The notes below the pieces were generated by a model, which ran no database searches, was not told the DNA's origin, and saw only the letters and a list, made by a program, of their open reading frames with translations. Shown here piece after piece: positions 23,910 through 33,803 of a stretch of 64,000 nt of DNA (the first letter of the stretch is position 1; each line of letters opens with the position of its first letter). The DNA comes from Aralia elata (lineage: Eukaryota > Streptophyta > Magnoliopsida > Apiales > Araliaceae). The position numbers and the translations under genes are program-made. The DNA lies in NCBI GenBank assembly GCA_034770075.1, contig CM068379.1, positions 15,933,506 through 15,997,505 of the forward strand, given 5' to 3'.

Positions 23910-24683
23910 ACATTAGAGGGCTTAAGCCGCGTCAAGTCTTGATGCTATCCTATCCTTTAAAATTTATAAATGTGTATGTGTATGCGACATTTTGACTTCT
24001 TTTTATTGTTGTGTGAATGTGTGTTGTTGTCCAATGAATGAATGATTGAATGGATTTGTTTTACTTTAAAGTAATCATTTGCATACGGTGAGGACGATGA
24101 ATGTGAATGTATGTTGAGAGAGTACCTCCTCCTGAGGCGAACCCGTCGGTTGCTTATTACTGGACTCGATGGGGCTGCTCCCCGGAGATGGCTCAGGAAA
24201 CGCGCCACTCAAATCCGCTCCAATCGAAAGGGTTCAAACGAGTAGATTGCGAAGATTTGGGAACCTTCATGCCGAAAAGCCCGTGAGAGTAACCCTAGGA
24301 TAGGTCAGCCCCAGATTAACCCGACGCAGGATGAGTCTCTTCATGCCCTTTTACGTTTCTGCGTATAAATGCCATAATTCCATTGCAACATATTCATATA
24401 TGCTTCCCCTTTATGTCAAAAGAAAATACTAACCTCTGTGTTTTGCAGGGAACGACACGGGAAGCATAATAAATCATATCTAGCATGTATTATTTCGATA
24501 AAGAACCGCTAACGAGTTGTTTTGCAGAAAAAGATTAAAAAACCCAAAAACACACAAATGGTTACGGTTTTAGCATGCATCCATTCTTTCATTTCCCCAA
24601 GACTAAACTTCGAACCGTTGTTTCGCAGGATTGCTCCTCAAACCCGTTCGCAGTCTAAGAAAGCCCAAAATTCTACATCTGAA
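23910..24683 (+). other. Ogre 5' leader
   Basis: About 770 bp lie between primer site and gag ATG. Three pyrimidine-rich acceptor-like TTTTGCAG or TTTCGCAG sites occur at about 24441-24449, 24520-24527 and 24622-24630, each following a short, similar stretch. The frame of gag is open back to 24522 but without a convincing ATG in good context. I see no separate upstream ORF of the kind some Ogre elements have. Confidence 0.5.
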
Positions 24684-26138
24684 ATGGCTGATATTCCTAA
24701 CCATAATTCCATATCTCGGGAGGAGTTTGATGATTTTAAAAAACAGATGATGGAAATGGCCACAATGCTAAAGGAACAGTTCTTAATCAGACAGGATCCG
24801 GTAAACCAGGGATCGCATAATATTCCACCACCAGGGGATGATCAGAATCCTCCTAAAAATGGTACAAACTTGCTTAAAGAGGACCAACCCCGACTCAAGG
24901 ACGAGCCAGTCATCCCAAAGGCCGTTCCCATACCTAGCAGGACAGTGATTACTATCCCAGAAGAAGGGGACAATGATGACCTTCGGAGAAAAATGAAACA
25001 CATGGAGGAGACCATCCAATCTCTAAAGGGCATAGGCTCCCTGGGCAGGGTTAATTACTCAGATCTATGTGTTTTCCCCGGAGCCCGATATCCAGAAAAG
25101 TTCAAAGTTCCCGAGTTCGAAAAGTACAATGGAAAGGGAGACCCCTATACACACTTGAAAATATACATTGGAGAACTCGGGGCTTATGCCGAAGATGAGG
25201 GGTTAAGAATGCAACTATTCCAGAAAAGCTTAACAGGGGAGGCAAGAATCTGGTATGCCCGCCTCGACAACGCCCGAATCCACAACTGGGAGGAATTGGC
25301 CCATACCTTCTTAACCCAATACAGCTTTCAAGCCCAGATGGCTCCTGACAGGTACCAAATGACAAAGGTTAAGAAACAGCCTAGGGAATCCTTCAGGGAA
25401 TATGCACAACGGTGGAGGGGCATGGCCGCACAGGTAACCCCCCCGATGAGCGAATCAGAGATGGTAATGACCTTTGTAGACATTCAGGAGGCGCCGTATT
25501 ATGAGCGGGTCATCTCGGGGATTGGAAGACCCTTTGCTGAAATGATTAAACATGGAGAGATGGTAGACATGGGGTTGAAGTCGGGTAAAATCCGGGATCT
25601 TACTGCTTTAGAAACTGCTGCCGAGCAAATACAGAATGGAAACTATGGCAGCACTTCCCGGAGGGTCCAAAAGAAGAAGGAAGAGGATGTCTCCCTCATC
25701 CTACAAGGGTCATCCAGAAAAGAAGAAAGCCATCTTCCGGTACAGGCACAGAGGGGAGGGCCATCCCGACCGCCCAATTTCACAGATCAAAGAGCAGAGG
25801 GGCGAAGAAGATATGAGGCCTCGCAAAACCGAGTATTCACCCCGCTCGGGGAGCCGCTTGAACGGGTATTAGCGGTATTAGTAGCCCAAAAGAAGATAAT
25901 CAATTTGGCTCCCCCAAGTGACCCGAAGGGAAGGAGATTTGATCCAAGCAAACGGTGCGCCTATCACTCGGGTTCCCCGGGTCATGATACACAAGATTGT
26001 TGGACATTGAAACATATAATTCAGAACATGATCGACAACGGGGAAATTGTGGTGGAGCAACCGGACTCCCCGAATGTTAAGGCAAATCCCCTGCCAAGAC
26101 ATGATGGGGGGGGGAGTCAATGTGACGGAGGCAAGTGA
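24684..26138 (+). CDS. gag: Ogre Gag
   Basis: Start chosen at ATG 24684 (MADIPNHNSISREEF); the frame is open further up to 24522, where an ATG at 24558 is an alternative. It codes for about 484 residues. An N-terminal coiled-coil-like stretch (DFKKQMMEMATMLKEQ) is followed by the Tat-type gag domain at about 130-330 (KVPEFEKYNGKGDPYTHL, MQLFQKSLTGEARIWYARL, TKVKKQPRESFREYAQRW) and a CAYHSGSPGHDTQDC zinc-knuckle-like motif near residue 430. It forms the particle and binds RNA. The last codons after the G run at 26106-26114 look out of frame: the protein likely once continued into protease here. Confidence 0.88.
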   Translation: MADIPNHNSISREEFDDFKKQMMEMATMLKEQFLIRQDPVNQGSHNIPPPGDDQNPPKNGTNLLKEDQPRLKDEPVIPKAVPIPSRTVITIPEEGDNDDLRRKMKHMEETIQSLKGIGSLGRVNYSDLCVFPGARYPEKFKVPEFEKYNGKGDPYTHLKIYIGELGAYAEDEGLRMQLFQKSLTGEARIWYARLDNARIHNWEELAHTFLTQYSFQAQMAPDRYQMTKVKKQPRESFREYAQRWRGMAAQVTPPMSESEMVMTFVDIQEAPYYERVISGIGRPFAEMIKHGEMVDMGLKSGKIRDLTALETAAEQIQNGNYGSTSRRVQKKKEEDVSLILQGSSRKEESHLPVQAQRGGPSRPPNFTDQRAEGRRRYEASQNRVFTPLGEPLERVLAVLVAQKKIINLAPPSDPKGRRFDPSKRCAYHSGSPGHDTQDCWTLKHIIQNMIDNGEIVVEQPDSPNVKANPLPRHDGGGSQCDGGK

Positions 26139-27339
26139 AGCTGGGGGGTCGCCAAGGTTGAACTATGTGCAGAAAATTGAGGAGATGATCAACGTGATAC
26201 ATGGGGACGCACGGGTAGCGCCCATCAGGTTGATGGGGGTAAGTACGAATAACATAGAGGGACCTGTCAAGCTGACAGCCCCGAGGCCCATCATCCTTGC
26301 AGCAAGGCCCCAACTCCCTATCAGTAGTCTGAAGACTGTACCCTGGAATTACGGGGGAATACCAGAGGAAGCGGCCAGTTGTGCTTCCGTGACGACCAAG
26401 GGGAACCCCTTATATCTTCCCGGGCGAGTCCTTGAGAGCCAAAAGAGAAAAAATGAAGAGGTTTCCGAGGAAAGGGCCATAGAGTTTTTGAAAATGATGG
26501 ATCACCCAGAAACGAGGGGGATCCAGATTTTAAATGAGGAGTCAACCCTAACATCAGTCATGGACTTGGTGTTGTCATCCAGTGAGCATTGCAAAACCCT
26601 GATGAAGGTTCTGGAGGAGGCATTTGTGCCCAAAGAAATTAGTGAGGGGGATTTCGGCCAGCTGGTAGGCCACTTATTGGAAACCGATGCAATATCCTTT
26701 ACGGATGAGGACATTCCCGAAGAGGGAAGGGGGCACCGAAAACCGCTACACATCGCGGTAATCTCCTCAGGATATGTCATGAATGGGGTGCTGATCGACG
26801 GGGGATCGGCATTGAATATATGTCCTCTCAGTACGCTAAAGAAAATGAACATCAGTCCCAAGCGCCTACGGGCCAGTCATGTGGTGGTTCGGGCTTTTGA
26901 CGGATCCCGGAGGGATACCATCGGAGAGATAGAATTGCCAGTAGAGATAGGGCCCTGTACTTTTGATATATCCTTCCAAGTCCTAGATATCACGGCAAGC
27001 TACAATCTGCTGTTAGGGAGGCCGTGGATACACATGGCCGGGGCAGTTCCTTCCACGCTCCACCAACAAATCAAGTTGATCATCGATGGGAATCTGGTAA
27101 CAATCTCGGCCGAATGTGATGACCCTTCTCCTCCCAGGAGTGGCCTACCAGTAATCAATGTGGATGAATCAGCGGCACCTGCCAGCTTTCAAGCACTAGA
27201 GATTAGCACTCCCCATTATAAATGCCTGGGAGCTCCAGCTGTGAAACCAAGGGTCTCTCCGGAACTCACCTTTGTGGCAAGGGAAATGATTAAAATGAAC
27301 TTCCAACCTGGACAGGGACTGGGGAAAAAAGCTAGTTAG
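26107..27339 (+). CDS. pro: Ogre protease region and G-patch start, separated by a frame break from gag
   Basis: It begins in a run of nine G, one frame away from gag. Removing one G from the run would join the two frames, so a single-base homopolymer gain is the simplest explanation. The retropepsin-like core is VLIDGGSALNICP at about residue 235 (a D-G-G-S variant of the usual D-S/T-G), followed by YNLLLGRPWIH. At its end, MNFQPGQGLGK is a G-patch-like start, common in Tat elements. The frame stops at 27337 after a run of six A; the matching continuation is in another frame from about 27336, so there is a second indel. Upstream, the product would process Gag-Pol. Confidence 0.8.
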   Translation, partial: GGGVNVTEASEAGGSPRLNYVQKIEEMINVIHGDARVAPIRLMGVSTNNIEGPVKLTAPRPIILAARPQLPISSLKTVPWNYGGIPEEAASCASVTTKGNPLYLPGRVLESQKRKNEEVSEERAIEFLKMMDHPETRGIQILNEESTLTSVMDLVLSSSEHCKTLMKVLEEAFVPKEISEGDFGQLVGHLLETDAISFTDEDIPEEGRGHRKPLHIAVISSGYVMNGVLIDGGSALNICPLSTLKKMNISPKRLRASHVVVRAFDGSRRDTIGEIELPVEIGPCTFDISFQVLDITASYNLLLGRPWIHMAGAVPSTLHQQIKLIIDGNLVTISAECDDPSPPRSGLPVINVDESAAPASFQALEISTPHYKCLGAPAVKPRVSPELTFVAREMIKMNFQPGQGLGKKAS

Positions 27340-27856
27340 TCAGGGGAATCACCAAGCCCATCCACCTACCACAGCAGATAGGCAAGGCAGGATTGGGATA
27401 CCATGTGGGCGCAGTACGGGGACACCGTCAGGATGCAACTCCGATTCGACTAGTTGGCAGCCCAGTGACCAAAGTCGGCAATGAGCAGGGGATCAGCGGA
27501 CCTGTGATTGGGGCAGGGAATGAAGAGTTAACCCCCACACGTAATGAGTCGGCCCGGAGGGAAAGTTTCCTGCGGGAGGTCGCAAAAGAGTTTGAAACCA
27601 AATGCTATATCCCCGGACAATCAACAAGCAGTAAGGAGGGGACGAATGTTATCACACCACCGGGAGCCCAACGAGTTGTGCCTGTCATCGATTGGGCGGG
27701 GCTGATTATTCCTGGAGAAGATATAGAGAGGGATTCAGGCGACGTATCCGTAATCATCGGGGAGGTGTCCGATGTGAGGCCCTCCTTTATCCAGCGCATT
27801 TCATCTGACCTGACCATCGATAATTGGACCCAGAAACCAGTGATAACCAAACAAGG
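27336..27856 (+). CDS. Linker after protease, exon end before the Ogre intron
   Basis: Frame 0 picks up the G-patch continuation (RGITKPIHLPQQ at about 27342) and runs to 27857. No known domain is visible after the G-patch. The frame meets TAA at 27858, but GT at 27857-27858 is a good splice donor (AAGG/GTAAAG), so splicing would bypass that stop. A frame break near 27330-27336 separates it from protease. Confidence 0.7.
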
Positions 27857-28023
27857 GTAAAGCTCGACGTCAGGGTGGTTAACCCTAGAGGATGGGGGAA
27901 TGAAGAAGTTTTATTTTGTTGTTGTTTTAATTCTGCATAATTGTGTCGTTTCTTCGTGTTATTTGAAATTGCGATCGTCGTAAAAAATTATTTATATATG
28001 ACAAGTATTTTGTTTCATGTCAG
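27857..28023 (+). other. Putative Ogre intron (167 nt)
   Basis: The donor is GGTAAAG at 27857 and the acceptor is TTTCATGTCAG, ending at 28023. The interior is T-rich. Joining 27856 to 28024 completes a Gly codon and enters the RT frame, which is otherwise closed off by TAA at 27858. An intron between protease and RT is a known Ogre feature; its position here fits, though splicing itself is inferred. Confidence 0.75.
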
Positions 28024-31000
28024 GTGTACCCATTTGAGTAATCCCTGCCTAACAAATGGTCTTTCAAATTTTAATGATGATTATGATTTTGACATTGAGC
28101 TGGATTTCGATTTAATGGGCATTGAGCAAGACGAAACAGATTACAACGACGCACCTGATGAGATCAAAGGATGGGTCGAAGATAAACCCAAACCCAATTT
28201 GGACCAAACCATCACTATAGATATCGGAACCCCTGACAATCCAAAAGAACTCAAGATAGGGACAGACCTTACCCCCAGCCAAAAAGCAGAAATAATTGAG
28301 TTACTAAGCCAATATGAGGATGTATTTGCCTGGTCGCACGAGGATATGATCGGATTGTCCGCCGACATTGTGGTGCACCAGTTACCCATCAAGGAGGGTT
28401 TCAGGCCTGTCAAGCAGAAACTAAGAAAGTTGAAACCTGAGTGGAGCTTAAAAGTGAAGGAAGAGATCATCAAACAGTTCAGGGCGGGAATCATTATGGT
28501 GTCCACTTACCCGGAATGGCTATCCAATGTGGTCCCAGTGGCTAAACCTGGAGGAAAGGTGAGGGTATGCGTAGACTACAGAGATCTAAACAAGGCCAGT
28601 CTCAAGGATAACTTCCCAGTGCCTTTCATACACATCCTGGTAGATAACACAGCCCAGTACGAAATGTATTCTTTTATGGATTGCTTTGCGGGATATCATC
28701 AGATAATGGTGGCGGAAGAAGACCGGGAAAAGACCGCATTCATCACCCCCTGGGGCACTTTCTGCTATAGACGACTGGCTTTCGGTCTCACAAATGCAGG
28801 GGCTACTTATCAGAGAGCCATGATGGCCTTGTTCCACGATATGATGCACAAGGAGATAGAGGTCTACGTGGATGACATTATTGTGAAATCGAAGGTAGAA
28901 TCCGATCATATAACTCATCTTAAAAAGCTATTCGATCGGCTCAGAAAGTATAATTTGAAACTCAATCCAGCCAAGTGTGCCTTCGGAGTACAGTCGGGCA
29001 AGCTCTTGGGTTTCCTGGTTAGTGATCGGGGCATTGAGTTGGACCCAGCAAAGATTAAGGCCATTGTGGATATGCCGGCACCTCACACAGAAAAGGAGAT
29101 AAGAGGATTCCTCGGGAGGATAAACTTCATCAGCCGTTTTATATCCCACTTGACGACTACATGTGAGCCGATTTTTAAACTGTTAAGAAAAGGGGTGTCC
29201 CAAGAATGGAATGAGCAATGTCAGAGGGCGTTTCAGACCATTAAAAAGCAATTAACTGAGGCACCAGTGCTGGTACCCCCGAAGGATGGGATCCCTCTGT
29301 TTATGTATATATCGGTAAATGCCATCGCGATGGGATGTATGTTGGGACAGAAAAATGAGGCGGGAAAGGAGCAGGCCATCTATTACCTCAGCAAAAGATT
29401 TAGCCAATGTGAGCAGAATTACACCCCCATTGAGAAGACCTGTTGTGCTCTGGCCTGGGCTGCAGGGAGATTACAGCACTACCTCCATGGGCATACAACG
29501 TACCTGATATCAAGAATGGATCCCCTGAAATATATTTTCGAAAGGCCCATGCTGAATTGTCGACTATCAAGATGGCAGTTAATTTTACAACAGTTTGACA
29601 TGGTGTACGTGACCCAGAAGGCCATGAAAGGGCAGGGAATTGCAGATCAGTTGGCAGAAGCCCCGGCAGGAGGGATGGAGCCGTTAGAAACTCCTCTCCC
29701 GGGCGAGGATATATTTTGGGTATCGCGCGAAAAATGTGATGACGAGGGACAATTTTGGAAGCTGTATTTTGATGGTGCCATGAATGCCGAGGGGGCGGGA
29801 GCCGGAGCGGTCCTAGTCTCTATCACCGGAGAACAATACCCCGTGGCCACTAAACTTCGTTTCAGCAATTCGAACAACACCGCTGAATACGAGGGGTGTA
29901 TCTTGGGACTCCGATTGGCCCGTGACATGGGAGTAAAAAGACTAGCGGTGTTCGGGGATTCAGAATTGGTAATCAGACAAGCAATCGGGGTGTACAACAC
30001 TAAGGAGCTTCGGTTACTTCCATACCATCGTTGTGTCACCCAGCTTATGCAAGAGTTCGAAGATATCGCCTTCCGCCATATTCCTCGGGGACGAAATGAT
30101 TTTGCCGATGCATTGGCGACTTTGGCTTCCTTAATCCACGTGATCAAGAGTAGGGACAGTCCACAGATTGAGATCACCGTACAGAGTGCCCCGGCATATG
30201 AGGAAGATGTGGCAGTGTTATCAAACGAGGTGGTGTTGACAAGGCAGCCCTGGTATCACGACATCAGGGAATATCTGAGAGACAGATCCCTTCCCGATCA
30301 GGCAAATCGGACTGAAAGGATGAGAATTCAAAAGATGGCGATGAAGTTTTACCTAAGTGGCGATTCACTTTACAAAAGGGATGCCGGGTTGGGACTGTTG
30401 CAATGCGTAGACGAAACGCAATCCCAAAGGATTATGAATGAAATCCATGGCGGGGTGTGTGGGCCACATATGAGTGGACTGATGCTGGCCAAAAAGATTT
30501 TGAGGACAGGGCATTATTGGTTGACGCTGAGGGCCGATTGCGAAGATCATGTCAAACGGTGTTATCAATGTCAGGCGCACGGTAATGTGATCCATACGCC
30601 TCCCAATGAACTGCACTGTATGACCTCCCCGTGGCCATTTTCGATGTGGGGAATGGATGTAATCGGACCAATAGAGCCCAAAGCAAGCAACGGGCATCGA
30701 TTCATCTTCGTCATGATCGACTATTTCACCAAATGGGTAGAGGCAGCTTCTTTCCCTAAAGTAACTCAGGAGGTCATCGTCAGCTTCATCAGGAATAATG
30801 TCATTTGCCGATATGGGCAACCTGAGGTTGTGGTCTCCGACAATGCCAAGAATTTAAACAACGCCCTCATGAAGGAACTGTGTGACCAGTTCAAGATTAA
30901 GCATCTCAATTCCGTCATTTACCGTCCTAAGATGAATGGGGCAGTGGAGGCTGCAAATAAAAACATCAAGAAGATCATGGCGAAAATGTCTGCTAATCAT

Positions 31001-31483
31001 CGGGGATGGCCGGATCTGTTACCCCTCACCCTGCTGGCATACCGAACATCAACGCGTACTTCTACAGGGGCAACCCCTTACGCTTTGGTGTATGGAATGG
31101 AGGCTGTCCTGCCAGTTGAAGTTGAGATGGCGTCCCTCAGAATAGTGATCGATGCTCAGATAAGCGAGGAAGATTGGATGCAAAGTCGATACGACCAATT
31201 GGCCCTAATTGATGAAAGGAGGGTGGCTGCTGTTTGGCACGGCCAGCTGTATCAACAAAGGATCTCTCGATCGTACGATAAAAAGATAAGACTTCGGAAG
31301 TTCAAGGAAAATGATTTGGTGTTGAAAAGAGTCATGCCTTGTCAAGACGAGGCCAGGGGGAAGTTTGCCCCGAACTGGGAAGGGCCATTTGTGATCAAGA
31401 AAGTGCTATCCGGAGGAGCCCTCATATATTGCAAGAAATGGATGGTGAGGTATTTCCACAACCCCTCAATTCTGACTCGGTGA
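28024..31483 (+). CDS. pol: Ogre RT-RNase H-archaeal-type RNase H-integrase
   Basis: The exon after the intron is open for about 1152 residues to TGA 31481. There is an acidic N-terminus; RT with VCVDYRDLNKAS, FMDCFAGYHQ and catalytic YVDD at about residue 281; the native RNase H (ISVNAIAMGCMLGQ, with weakened catalytic residues); a second RNase H at about 579-700 (LYFDGAMN, NNTAEYEG, FGDSELV, RNDFADALA), the plant/archaeal type acquired by the Tat lineage; the integrase zinc finger near 806-845 (H..H..CYQC); and the integrase core with D at about 876 (GMDVIGP), D at about 937 (VSDNAKN) and E 35 residues between (GAVEAANK). All catalytic residues of RT, the second RNase H and integrase are present and no stop occurs, so this part could be functional. 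Confidence 0.93.
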
Positions 31484-32020
31484 AGCGGTTCTACGCTTAA
31501 ATCATCAGTTCCTTTTTCCCCTGAGAGCGAACTACGTAGGACCTGATCTCCCAATTTGTGGGGGTACGTAGGCAGCCATCATGGCGCGGTCCGATCCTTT
31601 AAAAAAAAAAAAAAAAAATAATCCTTTCCCTAACCAAAACCAATTTTCGATAGCCAGATAAAACCTTCCTACACCCTCAAAACCTTCCCGAAACCAATTG
31701 CCTAACCAGTTTCATCCCAGAATACATACCCTGATCCAACCCAAACAGTTATCCAAAATCTAAGATTCAATCCGACGAAATCAAAAGGTGTGCGGCAATA
31801 TCTGTCAAATCTCCATCAAGTCTTGAGGAAAGAAAGAAGGCGAAATGTCAAATCATGGTCAGTTGGATAAAAATGATGATCCGATGGATGGCAATGATAC
31901 GACAAAAGGGGAAAATGACTAAATTTAAATGCATGTCTATATATATAAGTCGTTTTATTACAAGATTTCTCTTTCAATAACTGATGAAACCAACATAGTC
32001 TATGCAGGAAATAAAATAAT
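31484..32020 (+). other. Spacer between pol and the antisense genes
   Basis: It holds two TACGTAGG words (GAACTACGTAGG at about 31529, GGGTACGTAGGCAGCC at about 31562) just after pol, a context seen often in Tat elements, then an A18 run at 31601-31618. The rest is AT-rich DNA. It separates two convergent coding units, pol on plus and gene B on minus. Confidence 0.55.
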
Positions 32021-33586
32021 CTACAAATCTGAAACTAGCCGAAGCAGGATGGACAGGGTGGTGGATAGATCTGAAGCATCAGCATCTCCTGCAATCTGCT
32101 GCCCCAGCATATCAATACGATCCAGTAAAGCAGTAGCTCGGCTGACAGTCCCAAAATGAGCATCTACCACTGCCCTGGTCTGAAATACAATGGCCTCTCT
32201 ATCAGCAATGGCAGCATCTCCAGCCCGAATGGCCTCATCTCTCTCGGCAAGGGCGGCATCCCTCTCGGCTTCAGTAGTAATCAGGGCCAGGCGGAGTCGG
32301 GAATCCTCAGCGACCCGACTCGGGGCAGAATCGGCTAAAATGGGGTGGTCTGTGGTATCTTCTGTGAAAATCACTCCAGAGTCATCAAAAGCCCCAGTCC
32401 GACTCAAACTAGCCGAATCCAGGTCTCCACGCAACCACTGTACGTAGGCAAATGTCTGGATGTGACAGCTTTCACTATATTCGGCAAAGATCCTGCAATC
32501 CCAAAGCTCGTATACCTGCAGTAGATCCCTCTCTGTACAGGATGATATAAGGAATCGGTATGCGGTTGCACCCGCGAAGGGGTGTAGATCCTGTGTCTGA
32601 TCAAACTGCCCCATAACCGCCAGGGGATGATAGGTCGTCACGCCCCTCAAACCAGCAATGGGGATGAAATCCAGGTTAGGCACATGAGTCAAGAAGCTCA
32701 TGAAGGAGCAATAGCCTGAGTAGACCAATAGATGAAAAGGGTCCTCAATGACAGACAAAAAGGATATCCAGGAGGTCACATCAGTACAGCTCATGGGACG
32801 AAACGAAAACTGCGCGGCTATGTTGTGACTGAAGCAAAACCCTTAGCGGCGGAAGTAGCCGATGGGGCTGAGATGGCTCATGAACCACACATACAATAAG
32901 GTCGAACTCCCTCTGAAGAATCTCCCTCGGAAGGACTGGCGATATGTGGCCGACATATAGGTATCCGCCAATATCATGGGGAGAATGGTGTGATCCTCCT
33001 GAAGGGCCCTAACGGCCGCAACAATCCGCATGTCCAAATGATCGGACCCTGCAGGCAAGTACAGAACTGAGATGACACAGGCCATCAGAACGTCCACTCT
33101 CAAGGCGTCCCAGCGCTCCTCGGACACGGAAAAATCACCGAGGAAAAGACGGAAACTGTCAGGTGAGCCAAATCGGTCAATCAAGAACTGAAGGGGAACC
33201 ATATGGTTTGATGTGATCACCGGCAACAGGACAGCCCTTCGCAAACCAGTGAAAGTCAAGAATTGACGGCGCATGGAACCAACTGTGACCCTAGCACAAG
33301 GTCTATCCAGGGGCAAGCCGGTGAAGCGAGCATACTCCTCAAGGGTGGGGGTCAGCTCTACTGTCCCTAACCTAAACACCTGACGGGCAGGGGCCCAATA
33401 GCTCAGAAGACCATCCACAAAGCTCGCTGGCACCTGAAAGGTCAATAAGGACCAAGAATGTCCCAAAAGACCATCTGCGGTAATCCTACCTGCCGGCAGT
33501 AAACTATCCAACCAGCGGAGGAGGCTGCCCACCAACCCTGTGGGAGGAGTGGAATCCAAACGAACCACGGCATCTGAGGACGACAT
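32021..33586 (-). pseudogene. Antisense gene B: DUF7745-like protein, one in-frame stop
   Basis: Start chosen at ATG 33586 (MSSSDAVVRLDS), directly after an acceptor-like TTTTTTCACAG, so an upstream non-coding exon is possible. The first 247 codons hold TPTLEEYARFTGLPLD, FLIDRFG, LMACVISVLYLPAG, DHTILPMILADTY and LLYVWFMSHL, a pattern I associate with plant DUF7745 proteins (from memory). A TAA at 32845-32843 interrupts. The same frame then continues 273 codons (WISFLSVIEDPFHLLVYSG, VPNLDFIPIAGLRGV) into an Ala/Glu-rich coiled coil (AERDAALAERDEAIRAG) and a stop at 32021. It lies downstream of gene A and in the same orientation. Function unknown; the stop may make it dead or end a shorter protein. 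Confidence 0.65.
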
Positions 33587-33803
33587 CTGTGAAAAAATAG
33601 TATCAAAAAAGACTGTACAGGGGTCATTCTCTACCCATAAATAAAAAGCATGCATCATACAGTTAATAATAAAGCAGGTGAATCCCATAAAAATGAAAAA
33701 GAAGACTGTGCATAAATAAATAAATGAGTTCAGTACATAGTGCATAAATGAAAAAAAGAAATCTAAGCAGGTGCTGATACAAAGGGCCCTATCCTATCCT
33801 GGT

